Shown here: positions 34,303-45,069 of the stretch, piece by piece
Layout of the letters: every line of letters begins with the position of its first letter
How positions within the stretch are numbered: position 1 is the stretch's first letter
Assembly: GCF_900258035.1 (NCBI RefSeq)
Contig: NZ_OGTP01000010.1
Coordinates: 154,282-218,281 of the forward strand
Direction: 5' to 3'
Length of the DNA stretch: 64,000 bases
DNA from: Caballeronia novacaledonica
GTDB taxonomy: Bacteria; Pseudomonadota; Gammaproteobacteria; Burkholderiales; Burkholderiaceae
Notes under the pieces: generated by a model
What the model saw: the letters and a program-made list of their open reading frames with translations, nothing else
Database searches by the model: none
Told to the model about the DNA's origin: nothing
Made by a program: the position numbers and the translations under genes

Positions 34303-35487
34303 CTAGCGCTCGCGCGGGTTCGTGACGTGGGCAGGCACCGGCCTGCCCTCGATGACCGGAAGGCGCGGCGCCGGCCGCTCGACGGCCTTCGTGCGCGCCG
34401 CCTTCGCCGCCTTGCGATCCGCCCAGAAGCGCGCGAGCAGCAACAGACTGGCGATGGCGATACCGTCGGCGATCAATCCCAGAATCCAGTGCGACGGATA
34501 GCGGCCGAGCCCGAGCACGCCCATCGCGCGCAATGTCGAATCCAGCACGAGCGACACGCACGTTCCCGCGATGAAGCACACGAGCCCTTGCTGGCCGATC
34601 GTCACGATGCCGGGCAGCTTGCGCGCCAGCCTGCCGACCCATCCCGCATAGACACCGCGCGCGACGATCCACGCGATCGCCGCGAAACTCACGATGCGCA
34701 GCGTCGCGAGGTTCTGCTTCATGTATCCCGGCGGCGCCTGGGTTTCGAGGAAGAGCTTGAAGAACGCGAAGGTCAGCGCAATGGCGATCGCGCCCGCGGT
34801 CAGCCAGCGCGCGGTCTTGCTCGCGTGAAAGTCGTCGCTGATCGGCTGGACGCGCGAAAGAATGCCGGTCATGAACATCAGTTGCCACGCGAACGGGTTG
34901 AACGACCACGCTTCGCCGTAGGTGCCGGGCAGAAAGCGCAACAGCGGCATGGCCGCGAGCCACACGAGCAGGCTGCCGAACATCGCGATGACGGGCTTTT
35001 TCTGCGCGAGCGGAACGATCACCGGCACGGCGAGCGCGAACACCGAGTACATCGGCAGCACCGCGGAAAGATACGGCTGCTGACGCAGCAACGCGATATC
35101 GAAGGTCAGGCCGAACGGTCTCGCCAGAAAGTTCGGCCATTCGGTGTACTGGACCATCGGCGTGTCGACCTTGAGCGCCATCAGGAGCGCGCCGCCGATC
35201 AGCATCAGGAACGCCGTGAGCAGGTACGCGCGATAAATCTCCCAACTGCGTTTGAAAAAGCGTCGGCGTGCGACTGAATCGCTACGGCGAGTCGCAAGCG
35301 CCGTATAAGCCGCCGCCGACGCATAACCGCCAAGAAACACGAATACTTCTGCTGAATCGCAAAAAGCATATTGATGCAGCGTAAAGCGCGAAAGCACGCT
35401 TCCCGTTATGTGGTCCACCGCGATAATGAGCAGCACGATTCCGCGAAAGAAATCGACTTCGAGAGAACGTGTTGCCGGGGAAGTCAT
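34303..35487 (-). CDS. opgC: OpgC family membrane protein
   Basis: 394 aa with about ten membrane segments. RSLEVDFFRGIVLLIIAVDHITGS, the FCDSAEVFVFLGGYASA segment and the RSWEIYRAYLLTAFLM part are typical of OpgC, which adds succinyl groups to osmoregulated periplasmic glucans in enterobacteria. In Burkholderiaceae several paralogues exist and their roles are not proven. ATG 35487 is chosen because the family motif starts right there; the frame is open 50 codons upstream. A Pro/Arg-rich cytoplasmic tail ends the protein. Confidence 0.85.
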   Translation of the reverse strand: MTSPATRSLEVDFFRGIVLLIIAVDHITGSVLSRFTLHQYAFCDSAEVFVFLGGYASAAAYTALATRRSDSVARRRFFKRSWEIYRAYLLTAFLMLIGGALLMALKVDTPMVQYTEWPNFLARPFGLTFDIALLRQQPYLSAVLPMYSVFALAVPVIVPLAQKKPVIAMFGSLLVWLAAMPLLRFLPGTYGEAWSFNPFAWQLMFMTGILSRVQPISDDFHASKTARWLTAGAIAIALTFAFFKLFLETQAPPGYMKQNLATLRIVSFAAIAWIVARGVYAGWVGRLARKLPGIVTIGQQGLVCFIAGTCVSLVLDSTLRAMGVLGLGRYPSHWILGLIADGIAIASLLLLARFWADRKAAKAARTKAVERPAPRLPVIEGRPVPAHVTNPRER

Positions 35488-35747
35488 CTGGCGAATGCTC
35501 CACGAACTTGCGGTTTCGCACGCCGCCGGGAATGGCTTCGCGCACATACGGGGTTTGTACTGAGCCCGAAAAGAAAATTCCCTGAATCGACGAGTATTTA
35601 AATTAACACTCGATGGCAGTCGGCAAGCTGGCGGCAAAATGACTTTTTTGTCCGCTTTCCAGTAAATAGGCCGCTGCCTATACTCGAAACAAGTTCGACA
35701 AAAATGATGCGCGGAACGAATGCCGCGATTTCGAAGAGGAGGCCGTC

Positions 35748-35927
35748 ATGCGCATTCATCTGCAAAGCGCCCATCTCGTCGCGATGATCGCCATCGCCCT
35801 GTTGAGCGCGCTGCTGCTTGCAGTGAAATTCCGTCCCGCGACATGGCGAGGCGTGCTTTTCGAAGCGGTCATCGCAAATCTGGGGGCGTTGCTGGCGGTG
35901 CTTGCTTTCGAAGTGCTTACCGCCTGA
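35748..35927 (+). CDS. 59-aa two-span membrane protein
   Basis: Short gene with a GAGGAGG ribosome site 5-6 nt before ATG 35748. The product has two hydrophobic segments (about residues 9-27, LVAMIAIALLSALLLAV, and 36-56, LFEAVIANLGALLAVLAF) joined by a basic loop (KFRPATWRG). Not recognised. Faces opgC divergently across 260 bp. Confidence 0.55.
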   Translation: MRIHLQSAHLVAMIAIALLSALLLAVKFRPATWRGVLFEAVIANLGALLAVLAFEVLTA

Positions 35928-36210
35928 CAGGCTGCGCCGGCTTTACAAGCCGGACCGGCAAAATAATTTCAAATCGATTGAACTTTCGCGCGCGTGTTCG
36001 CTCCTAGCAGGTAATGCTGTACGCGCGGCCGCGCTTTGCGGGCTGAACTGCAGCTCTCTTCTCCTCTCCGCTCCTGCTTATGGCGGGAGCGTTTCTTGGG
36101 CGCCAGGCGAAAGCCTCGCGCCTGTTCTTTTTTTCAGACCTCGTATTCACCGCTTCGTGATCCGCGTGATGTCGAGCCACGCCGACACGCAAACGATAGC
36201 GCGCAAAAAC

Positions 36211-36240
36211 AAAAGCCAGGATCATCCGATCCTGGCTTTG
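36211..36240 (-). terminator. min operon terminator
   Basis: Stem AAGCCAGGATC / GATCCTGGCTT around 36213-36238 with an ATCC loop; on the minus strand it is followed by TTTTGTTTTT. It lies about 65 bp after the minE stop. Confidence 0.85.
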
Positions 36241-36302
36241 TATTTTTCCGGAGCGCTCGCGCGGCCGGGCCGACGCGATGCCGCGCGCGCATGCGCTAAA
36301 CG

Positions 36303-36557
36303 TTACGCCTGCGGAATCTCGATCTTCACTTCCAGCACTTCGAGGTCGTCCTGACGTTCGAGGCTCACTCGAATGTCGTCATCGGAAATTTTCACGTACT
36401 TCGAAATCACGGCAACGAGTTCCCGTTGCAACGCCGGCAGATAATCGGCGGCGGCTTTGCCACCCGCGCGCTCGTGCGCAATGATCAACTGCAAGCGTTC
36501 CTTCGCGACCGAAGCGGACTTCTTTTTCTCGCCCAGCAAAAACGAAAGAATCGACAT
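36303..36557 (-). CDS. minE: cell division topological specificity factor MinE
   Basis: 84 aa. [30 protein letters not shown] contains the membrane-binding start and the MinD-contact helix; the rest is the dimer domain ([20 protein letters not shown]). MinE drives pole-to-pole oscillation of MinD. Last gene of minCDE, 9 bp after minD. Confidence 0.97.
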   Translation of the reverse strand: MSILSFLLGEKKKSASVAKERLQLIIAHERAGGKAAADYLPALQRELVAVISKYVKISDDDIRVSLERQDDLEVLEVKIEIPQA

Positions 36558-36566
36558 TGCGTCCCC

Positions 36567-37382
36567 TTACTTGGTGCCGAAGATGCGTTGCAGCAGACCA
36601 GGCTTGTGATAGTCGGTGAAGCGCAGCGCCGTCTCTTCCCCGAGAAAGCGCGACACTACGTCCTTGTACGATTCAGCGACGTCCGTGCCATCCAGATGCA
36701 CGGCCGGCAAGCCCTGGTTCGATGCATGCAGCACCGCTTCCGATTCCGGAATCACGCCGATCAGTTCGATGCGCAGGATTTCCTGGATATCGGAAAGCGA
36801 CAGCATCTCGCCCTCGCTCACGCGCTTCGGGTTGTAACGCGTGATGAGCAGATGTTCCTTGACCGGATCCTTGCCTTCGACCGCGCGCTTGGTCTTCGAC
36901 GACAGAATGCCGAGAATGCGGTCCGAGTCGCGCACCGAAGACACTTCCGGATTCGTCACGATGAGCGCTTCATCGGCGAAGTGCATCGCCATCAGCGCGC
37001 CGGATTCGATGCCCGCCGGCGAATCGCAGACGATGTACTCGAAATCCATCTTGATCAACTCGTTGATCACCTTCTCGACGCCTTCGAGCGTGAGCGCGTC
37101 TTTATCGCGCGTCTGCGAAGCCGGCAGGATATAGAGGTTCTCGCACTTCTTGTCCTTAATGAGCGCCTGGTGAAGATTCGCTTCGCCCTGAATGACGTTG
37201 ATCAGGTCGTACACCACGCGGCGTTCGCAGCCCATGATGAGGTCGAGATTGCGCAGACCGACGTCGAAGTCGATCACGGCCGTCTTGTGGCCGCGCAATG
37301 CGAGCGCCGATGCGAAGCTCGCGCTGGTGGTCGTCTTGCCGACGCCGCCCTTCCCCGAAGTCACCACAATGATTTTTGCCAT
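36567..37382 (-). CDS. minD: septum site-determining ATPase MinD
   Basis: 271 aa. Deviant Walker A GKGGVGKTT with the signature Lys11, DFDVGLRNLD (switch I / A'), YIVCDSPAGIESGA (switch II / Walker B) and a C-terminal amphipathic membrane-targeting helix (HKPGLLQRIFG). MinD recruits MinC to membranes to block division at the poles. 87 bp after minC. Confidence 0.98.
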   Translation of the reverse strand: MAKIIVVTSGKGGVGKTTTSASFASALALRGHKTAVIDFDVGLRNLDLIMGCERRVVYDLINVIQGEANLHQALIKDKKCENLYILPASQTRDKDALTLEGVEKVINELIKMDFEYIVCDSPAGIESGALMAMHFADEALIVTNPEVSSVRDSDRILGILSSKTKRAVEGKDPVKEHLLITRYNPKRVSEGEMLSLSDIQEILRIELIGVIPESEAVLHASNQGLPAVHLDGTDVAESYKDVVSRFLGEETALRFTDYHKPGLLQRIFGTK

Positions 37383-37469
37383 ACAAGTACCTTGTGTTCG
37401 TCAATAGGTCCGCTCGCGTTGCGTTCGGGCGCGCGCCGGGGCATCGGGCGCGCCGGCCGATCCGACCCG

Positions 37470-38252
37470 TCAGGTCAGCCGCAGCGGTTCGATCATGAGT
37501 TTTTCTTCGTTCAGCCAGATCTGCACCGGCTTGCTGAGCACGTCGGCCGGCAGCGGGTTCTCGGTCGTCCGGTAGATGCCCGCGATGGAGATGAGTTCCG
37601 GCTCGAGACAGGTGCAGAAGATGCGCGCGTCGAGATTGCCGTGCACGCCCGCGAGCGCACGGCCCCGCAACGGCGCATAGATATGGATATTGCCTTCCGC
37701 GATCACTTCGGCCCCGTACGACACGAGCCCGAGCACGATCAGATCGCCCTTCGCGTAGACCTGCTGACCCGAGCGCAGCGGCCGGTCGACGATGGTCACG
37801 GGCGCAGGCGGCGACATGGGCGCCGGCTCCTTCGCGACAGCCGCCTCGATCACGGCGGCGGCTTCGGTGTTCGGCTTCGCCTCGTCGGTCGAAGGCTTCG
37901 GCGCGCCGCGCCGGTCGCGCGCTTCGAGAATCGGCAGGCCGCCTTCGTTCGCCCACTGGATCGCCCACGTCTGCGCGGGAAGCGCGACGATACCGATCGG
38001 ACGCATGCGCACGCTCTTCAACAAATTCTCGAGTTCGGCGAGCGGCACGCGTTCGCCCTCGCCGGCCTTCGAATCGGCGAGACGGCGCACGTCGATCGCG
38101 ACGACATCGCCTGCGAAGAATTCGGGAGTCGCTTCGAAGCGCCGCGTAAGTTCGGTGCGCAGCGCGCCGAGGTCGGGAGTCTTGACGACGAAGAGAAGCG
38201 TATCGACGGAGCCGCTGCGCAGTTCAAAGAAGGGCGTTTTGTTGAGCGACAT
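37470..38252 (-). CDS. minC: septum site-determining protein MinC
   Basis: 260 aa. N-terminal FtsZ-inhibiting domain (~1-105: [19 protein letters not shown]) followed by a Pro/Ala-rich linker and the right-handed beta-helix C-domain ([67 protein letters not shown]). ATG 38252 matches the family start. First gene of the min operon. Confidence 0.96.
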   Translation of the reverse strand: MSLNKTPFFELRSGSVDTLLFVVKTPDLGALRTELTRRFEATPEFFAGDVVAIDVRRLADSKAGEGERVPLAELENLLKSVRMRPIGIVALPAQTWAIQWANEGGLPILEARDRRGAPKPSTDEAKPNTEAAAVIEAAVAKEPAPMSPPAPVTIVDRPLRSGQQVYAKGDLIVLGLVSYGAEVIAEGNIHIYAPLRGRALAGVHGNLDARIFCTCLEPELISIAGIYRTTENPLPADVLSKPVQIWLNEEKLMIEPLRLT

Positions 38253-38396
38253 AGGAACGGCCAAAAATTTTGCGTATTTTACAGGCGTTGCCGCACACGG
38301 CCATAATTTTCGAGACCGATTTTCCGCTATCGAAAACGAGAAATGTGTGCCACGCATGCGTGCGAGACGCGGCGGCGAAGCTCCGACCAACGCGCG

Positions 38397-38909
38397 TCAG
38401 ACGTGCATGTGGCGCACGAAAAGCGACTCGGCTTCTTCTTCGTGCGACAACATCGCGCGGCGGTCGCCGGTCGGACCGAAACCGAGGCGCTCGTAGAAGC
38501 GCACCGCGGTGCGGTTCTCCTCGGAGATCCACGCATGCACTTCGGCGACGCCCTGCTGGACGAGCCATTGCGACGCGACGTTCACGAGCAGTTCGCCGCC
38601 GCGCAGATGCCGCACGGCCGGCGCGACCCACAGCGCGCTCACGAACGCGCGCGCGCTCGGCGCCTCTTCGATGTACGCATGCACGAGACCGCAGGGATGA
38701 CCTTCCGTGTAGAGCAGAAATGTCGCGAGCCGAGGCGCTTTCGCGTGCAGCGCCGCGGTGTCGTCGAACAGCGAGGGATCGACGAGCAGCGCATCTTCAA
38801 GCGTTTCGCCGAATGCATACGGCGCTTCGCGCAGCGATGCCGTGCGAAGCTCGCGCAGAACCGATCCTTGGTGCGCGGCAATGCGGCTGACGGTCAATGA
38901 GGGACTCAT
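38397..38909 (-). CDS. GNAT-family N-acetyltransferase
   Basis: 170 aa. The acetyl-CoA site is in the middle (FVSALWVAPAVRHLRGGELLVN, a form of Q/R-x-x-G-x-G/A with R-H-L-R-G-G), and the end has the EVHAWISEENRTAVRFYERLGF strand-helix typical of RimI-like enzymes. Substrate unknown. ATG 38909 is preferred; an in-frame ATG 78 nt upstream would add a Pro/Glu-rich lead without support. Not an obvious part of the min operon, 145 bp away. Confidence 0.85.
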   Translation of the reverse strand: MSPSLTVSRIAAHQGSVLRELRTASLREAPYAFGETLEDALLVDPSLFDDTAALHAKAPRLATFLLYTEGHPCGLVHAYIEEAPSARAFVSALWVAPAVRHLRGGELLVNVASQWLVQQGVAEVHAWISEENRTAVRFYERLGFGPTGDRRAMLSHEEEAESLFVRHMHV

Positions 38910-39067
38910 GCGGGCTATTTCTCTCTGGCTCTCAGGCTCAAGCGCGTGCGGCTCTGTCGGCGGCTCCGGCGCTCGGGCCATCGACATAGCTTCAACCGAA
39001 CGGGCGAACCCGTCAATTCCTAAATCCGGGAAAGTGCTTTACAGCGCACACGAGAAGGACCGCGTGC

Positions 39068-39850
39068 TCACGGCGCCGCATAGCTTCCCGTACCGTCCGG
39101 CCACGGTGTGAGCACTTCGAAGCCGTCGTCGGTGACGGCGACCATGTGCTCCCATTGCGCGGACAGCGAGCGATCCTTCGTGGTCACGGTCCAGCCGTCG
39201 CGCGACTGCTGCGTGGCGGCGCGTCCCGCGTTGATCATCGGCTCGATGGTGAAGACGAGACCGGGCTTCAGGCGCAGCCCCGCGCCGCGCTGGCCGTAGT
39301 GCAGCACTTGCGGATCTTCGTGATACACCCGGCCGATTCCGTGACCGCAATACTCGCGCACCACCGAAAAGCCCTCGCGATGCGCGACGCCCTGGATCGC
39401 GAAGCCGATGTCGCCGAGCGTCGCGCCCGGGCGCACTTCGCGCATGCCGGCGACCATCGCTTCGTAGGTCGTTTCGGTGAGGCGGCGCGCTTCGGCGCTC
39501 GGCGTGCCGGCGTAATACATGCGGCTCGTGTCGCCGTAGTAGCCGTCCTTGATGATCGCGACATCGATGTTGATGATGTCGCCGTCCTTCAGTTCTTTCG
39601 GCCCGGGAATGCCGTGACATACGACGTGATTCACCGAGGTGCAGACCGTCTTCGGAAAGCCCATGTAGCCGACGTTGGCGGGAATGGCCTTCAGTTCGTC
39701 GACGATGAAGCGATTGCAGATGGCGTCGAGTTCGTCGGTGGTGACGCCCGGACGGACGTGCTCGGCGATCATCGCGAGGACTTCGGCGGCCATGCGGCCG
39801 GAGATGCGCAACTTTTCGATGTCGGCGGGTGTCTTGAGCGTGATGGCCAT
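39068..39850 (-). CDS. map: methionine aminopeptidase type I
   Basis: 260 aa. Removes the initiator Met. Metal ligands visible in NIDVAIIKDGYYGDTSRMY (two Asp), EYCGHGIGRVYHEDPQ (His) and VFTIEPMI (Glu), with a last Glu in QWEHMVAV. CTSVNHVVCHGIP holds the catalytic His. ATG 39850 (MAITLKTPADIEKLR) agrees with homologues; the open frame upstream is chance. Single gene. Confidence 0.97.
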   Translation of the reverse strand: MAITLKTPADIEKLRISGRMAAEVLAMIAEHVRPGVTTDELDAICNRFIVDELKAIPANVGYMGFPKTVCTSVNHVVCHGIPGPKELKDGDIINIDVAIIKDGYYGDTSRMYYAGTPSAEARRLTETTYEAMVAGMREVRPGATLGDIGFAIQGVAHREGFSVVREYCGHGIGRVYHEDPQVLHYGQRGAGLRLKPGLVFTIEPMINAGRAATQQSRDGWTVTTKDRSLSAQWEHMVAVTDDGFEVLTPWPDGTGSYAAP

Positions 39851-40099
39851 TGAAGCAGTGCGAATGGGTTCGTGCCGCCTCGCGCGCGCGTTTTCGCCGA
39901 GGTTCGAGACGGGTGGCGCGTGAGGACAATGGGGCCGATGATAGCACTCCCGCGCAAACCCTCCGCTTGGAAAGCCGCACGGGCACTGCATTTCGAGGCT
40001 TGCCGCGCGTGCCTTCCGATGCGCCGCGAGCGCCGTTCGCCCTTGTGACGAAAGCGCGTTTGTGTTTTAGTGGCCCGATTTCGAACTTGCCGGAGCGTT

Positions 40100-40450
40100 A
40101 TGAATTTGCATCGATTTGTCCTGCTTTCCGTCATGCTGTCGGGCATGGCGACGCTTGCCGCCTGCAGTTCGACGAGCGAGCCCGAGTTGCGCGCATCGAA
40201 GCCCGTGATTCACGTTTCGTCGGCGCGGGTCGCGTCGGATATATCGAGTTGTCTGCAGCGCATGATTCCTTCCGCGCAAACGCGGCGCGATCAAGGGACG
40301 ACCGAGTTGCTCGTCGGGTCGAATGCGTGGCTCGTGACGTTGACGCCGTCGGCTTATGGATCGATCGTGAAGGTGCAGCAGTCGTCGAGTGACGATGGCG
40401 GCGTGCCGGAGCCCGAACTGCGATTCGATATTGCGCGGTGTACGACCTGA
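40100..40450 (+). CDS. small lipoprotein, 116 aa
   Basis: Signal peptide with lipobox (MNLHRFVLLSVMLSGMATLAAC) and a mature ~95-residue domain with two Cys (ISSCLQRM and IARCTT). Not recognised. CGGAG lies 5 nt before the ATG. Followed by a two-way terminator and the tRNA-Ser gene on the other strand. Confidence 0.7.
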   Translation: MNLHRFVLLSVMLSGMATLAACSSTSEPELRASKPVIHVSSARVASDISSCLQRMIPSAQTRRDQGTTELLVGSNAWLVTLTPSAYGSIVKVQQSSSDDGGVPEPELRFDIARCTT

Positions 40451-40487
40451 GAAATCGCTCCGCGCTACGTACGCGAAGCCCAAAATG

Positions 40488-40522
40488 CAAAACCCCGCAA
40501 GTCTCACGACTTGCGGGGTTTT
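40488..40522. terminator. Bidirectional terminator
   Basis: Stem AAACCCCGCAAGT-type arms (about 40489-40502 and 40507-40521) with a short CTCA loop; A run before, T run after. It serves the small lipoprotein gene and, on the other strand, the tRNA-Ser gene. Confidence 0.88.
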
Positions 40523-40529
40523 AGTGTCT

Positions 40530-40620
<91 letters not shown>

Positions 40621-40721
40621 GTCTACCCTTTCGGGTCTTCGTGAACTGGTCGTTGCTCAACGAAGAACGAGAGTATATCGAACTCTTTCGCGCTTTCCAA
40701 TAGCCTTTTCGAAAATAAACG

Positions 40722-42059
<1,338 letters not shown>

Positions 42060-42149
42060 TTAGCGCACGGTCATTGCGCGCCGGTTGCGTTTCGGCGATC
42101 CGCGCGCCGAAACGCGGCCTGCCCGCGCGCGAAACGCACGCCGTGGACT

Positions 42150-43466
42150 TCAGCGCTTCTTGTCGTCGCGATGTTCGCGCCGCCAGGCTTCGTCGAGTTC
42201 CGCGAGCCGCGCGAGCTTTTCGCCGATCTTGCCTTCGAGCCCGCGCGGCGTCGGCTGATACCAGTGCGGATCGCGCATGCCGTCCGGCAGATAGGTTTCG
42301 CCGGCCGCATAGGCGTCGGGCTCGTCGTGCGCGTAGCGATATTCGTGACCGTAGCCAAGCTCCTTCATCAGCTTGGTCGGCGCGTTGCGCAGATGCACCG
42401 GCACGCCGCGCGACTGGTCCTTGCCGACGAAACGCCGCGCCTCGTTGTACGCGTTGTAGCCCGCGTTCGATTTCGGCGCGACCGCCAGATAGACGAGCGC
42501 CTGCCCGAGCGCCAGCTCGCCTTCCGGCGTGCCGAGGCGTTCGTAGGTTTCGGCCGCGTCGAGCGCGATGCGCGCGGCGCGCGGATCGGCCAGCCCGATA
42601 TCCTCCCACGCCATGCGCACGATGCGCCGGGCCATGTAACGCGGGTCCGCGCCGCCGTCGAGCATGCGGCAGAACCAGTAGAGCGCCGCGTCCGGATTGC
42701 TTCCGCGCACGGATTTGTGCAGCGCGCTGATCTGGTCGTAAAACGCGTCGCCGCCTTTGTCGAAGCGGCGCAGATTTTCCGCGAGCGCGCTGCCGAGCAA
42801 CGCGGTGTCGACGTCGGTCTGCTTTTGCTGCGCCGCCGCGCGCGCGACGATCTCCAGATTGTTCAGCAGCTTGCGGCCGTCGCCGTCGGCGGAGCCGATC
42901 AGCGCGTCGCGGGCTTCGTCGGTGAACGTCAGTCCGCCGAGTTCCTTTGTCGCGCGTTCGAGCAACTCCTTGAGTTCGTCGGCGTCGAGGCTTTTGAGCA
43001 CGTAGACCGCCGCCCGCGACAAGAGCGCGCTGTTCACCTCGAACGACGGATTTTCCGTCGTCGCGCCGACGAACACGAACAGGCCCGACTCCACGTGCGG
43101 CAAGAACGCATCCTGCTGACTCTTGTTGAAGCGATGCACTTCGTCGACGAACACGAGCGTCTGATGCCCGTTCGCGCGATGGATCTGCGCCGTTTCCACC
43201 GCCTCGCGAATGTCCTTCACGCCCGAGAGCACCGCCGACAGCGAGATGAACTGCGCGTGGAACGCGTCGGCCATGAGGCGCGCGAGCGTGGTCTTGCCGA
43301 CGCCGGGCGGGCCCCAGAGAATCATCGAATGCGCTTCGCCGGATTCGAACGCGACGCGCAGCGGCTTGGCCGGACCGAGCAGATGCTTCTGGCCGATCAC
43401 GTCGTCGATGGTGCGAGGGCGCAGGCGCTCCGCGAGCGGAACGTTGCCACGGTTTTCTTCGAACAT
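42150..43466 (-). CDS. rarA: replication-associated recombination protein A
   Basis: 438 aa AAA+ clamp-loader-like ATPase (MgsA/RarA) acting at stalled forks. Walker [12 protein letters not shown], Walker [17 protein letters not shown], sensor 1 [10 protein letters not shown], sensor 2 [10 protein letters not shown] and the C-terminal tetramer domain ([24 protein letters not shown]-like end) are present. ATG 43466 (MFEENRG) is chosen. 129 bp upstream of serS on the same strand; follows lolA-ftsK order of many beta-proteobacteria only in part. Confidence 0.96.
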   Translation of the reverse strand: MFEENRGNVPLAERLRPRTIDDVIGQKHLLGPAKPLRVAFESGEAHSMILWGPPGVGKTTLARLMADAFHAQFISLSAVLSGVKDIREAVETAQIHRANGHQTLVFVDEVHRFNKSQQDAFLPHVESGLFVFVGATTENPSFEVNSALLSRAAVYVLKSLDADELKELLERATKELGGLTFTDEARDALIGSADGDGRKLLNNLEIVARAAAQQKQTDVDTALLGSALAENLRRFDKGGDAFYDQISALHKSVRGSNPDAALYWFCRMLDGGADPRYMARRIVRMAWEDIGLADPRAARIALDAAETYERLGTPEGELALGQALVYLAVAPKSNAGYNAYNEARRFVGKDQSRGVPVHLRNAPTKLMKELGYGHEYRYAHDEPDAYAAGETYLPDGMRDPHWYQPTPRGLEGKIGEKLARLAELDEAWRREHRDDKKR

Positions 43467-43642
43467 GTGCTGTGCGATGCAGATTGACGCAGTTGAGTGG
43501 ATCGCGGCGATAATCTCGCCCTTCAGGAAGGCGCGGCGCGACCGCGAAGTCGGGTCATTATGACAGCCCGGCAGCGGCGGGCTCGCATGAAGCGGGCCAC
43601 GCGCCCGGAATCCAAGCTTCGACAATATGAGGACGCAATCCG

Positions 43643-44971
43643 ATGGGGCAAGAGCACACCACGAACGCCGCGGCGCACGGCGAAACTTCGACCTACGCGC
43701 CCCTCACGCCCGTGCCGCCCGAGCGGCGCGCGTTCGGCACGAGCGATGCCTTCGCGCTGTGGTTCTCGCTCGGCATCGGGCTTCTGGTCGCGCAGGCGGG
43801 CGCGCTGCTCGTGCCGGGACTGTCGTTGCCGCACGCGCTGACGGCGATCGTCATCGGCACGGTGATCGGCGTCGTGCTGCTCGCGCTGGCGGGTGTCGTC
43901 GGCACGGATACGGGGCTCGCGGCGATGTCCTCGCTGCGGCCGACGCTCGGCGTGCGCGGCGCGTCCGTGCCGGCGGTGCTCAACGCGATCCAGCTCGTCG
44001 GCTGGGGCTCGTTCGAGATCATCGTCATGCGCGATTCCGCCGACGCGCTCGCGAAGCAATCCTTCCATTTCTCGATGCCGCTCGTCTGGACGCTCGTCTT
44101 CGGCGTGCTCGCGACGCTGCTCGCGGTGAGCGGCCCGCTTTCCTTCGTGCGGCGCTTCCTGCGGACCTGGGGCATCTGGCTGCTGCTCGGCGGCGCGGGC
44201 TGGCTCACGTGGAATCTGCTGTCGAAGCACGATCTCGCCGCGCTGCTGTCGCGCCCCGGCACGGGCGAGATGGCATTCGGCGCGGGCATCGACCTCGTGG
44301 TCGCGATGCCGCTGTCGTGGCTGCCGCTGATCGCCGACTACACGCGCTTCGGCAAGAGCGCGGGCGGCGCGTTTCGCGGCACGCTGTTCGGCTATGGCAT
44401 CGCGAATCTGTGGTTCTATGCGCTCGGCGCGATCTACGGCCTCGCGGCGGGCGGCGGCGACGCGCTCCTCACGACCGCGTTCGCGCAAGCCGGCGGCGGC
44501 ATTGCGCTGTTCCTCATTCTGATCGATGAGACCGACAACGCCTTCGCCGACATCCACTCCGCGGCCGTATCGACGGGCACGTTCTGGGCGCGCGCGAGCG
44601 TGCCGCTGCTCTCGTGCGCGTTCGGCGCGCTGTGCACGCTCGTCGCGCTCGTCGTCGAGATGGGCAAGTACCAGAACTTCCTGCTGCTGATCGGCTCGGT
44701 GTTCGCGCCGCTCTTTGGCGTCGTGCTGGCCGATCACTTCATCGTGCGCAAGCGCCGGATCGACATTGGCGCGCTCGGGTCCGTCGGCGGACGCTACGGC
44801 TTTTCCGGCGGCTGGCATGTGAGCGCGTTCATCGCGTGGGGCGTCGGGATCGCGGCGTATCACGCGATCAATCAATGGCTGCCGAACCTCGGCGCGACGC
44901 TGCCCGCGCTCGCGCTCGGCGCGGTGTGCTATCTGCTGCTCGTGTCGGGACGGCGCCGCGCCTACGCCTGA
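43643..44971 (+). CDS. NCS1-family permease (CytX/CodB-like)
   Basis: 442 aa with about twelve membrane segments. GLAAMSSLRPTLGVRGA, LNAIQLVGWGSFE and SWLPLIADYTRFGKSAGGAFRG are typical of nucleobase:cation symporter-1 proteins, closest in type to CytX, a presumed hydroxymethylpyrimidine uptake protein. No thiamine riboswitch could be found in the 177 bp upstream, so the substrate (cytosine, HMP or another) stays open. Followed by an intrinsic terminator. Confidence 0.8.
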   Translation: MGQEHTTNAAAHGETSTYAPLTPVPPERRAFGTSDAFALWFSLGIGLLVAQAGALLVPGLSLPHALTAIVIGTVIGVVLLALAGVVGTDTGLAAMSSLRPTLGVRGASVPAVLNAIQLVGWGSFEIIVMRDSADALAKQSFHFSMPLVWTLVFGVLATLLAVSGPLSFVRRFLRTWGIWLLLGGAGWLTWNLLSKHDLAALLSRPGTGEMAFGAGIDLVVAMPLSWLPLIADYTRFGKSAGGAFRGTLFGYGIANLWFYALGAIYGLAAGGGDALLTTAFAQAGGGIALFLILIDETDNAFADIHSAAVSTGTFWARASVPLLSCAFGALCTLVALVVEMGKYQNFLLLIGSVFAPLFGVVLADHFIVRKRRIDIGALGSVGGRYGFSGGWHVSAFIAWGVGIAAYHAINQWLPNLGATLPALALGAVCYLLLVSGRRRAYA

Positions 44972-44982
44972 TGCCTTAGCGA

Positions 44983-45010
44983 AAAAGCCGCCATTTCCGG
45001 CGGCTTTTCA
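44983..45010 (+). terminator. Terminator after the NCS1 permease
   Basis: Stem AAAAGCCGCC / GGCGGCTTTT (44983-44992 / 44999-45008) with ATTTCC loop. The A-rich left and T-rich right arms allow use from both sides, although the ureohydrolase gene on the other strand ends 60 bp away. Confidence 0.8.
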
Positions 45011-45069
45011 CATCGATCGACTCGCGGAACTCAACCGCTGCGGCACCGAAGCGCACGTCGATGCGAGTC

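Noticed and set aside
43467..43642. Thiamine riboswitch before the NCS1 permease
   Set aside because: I looked for the CTGAGA and ACCTGAT-type elements of the TPP fold and did not find them in order.
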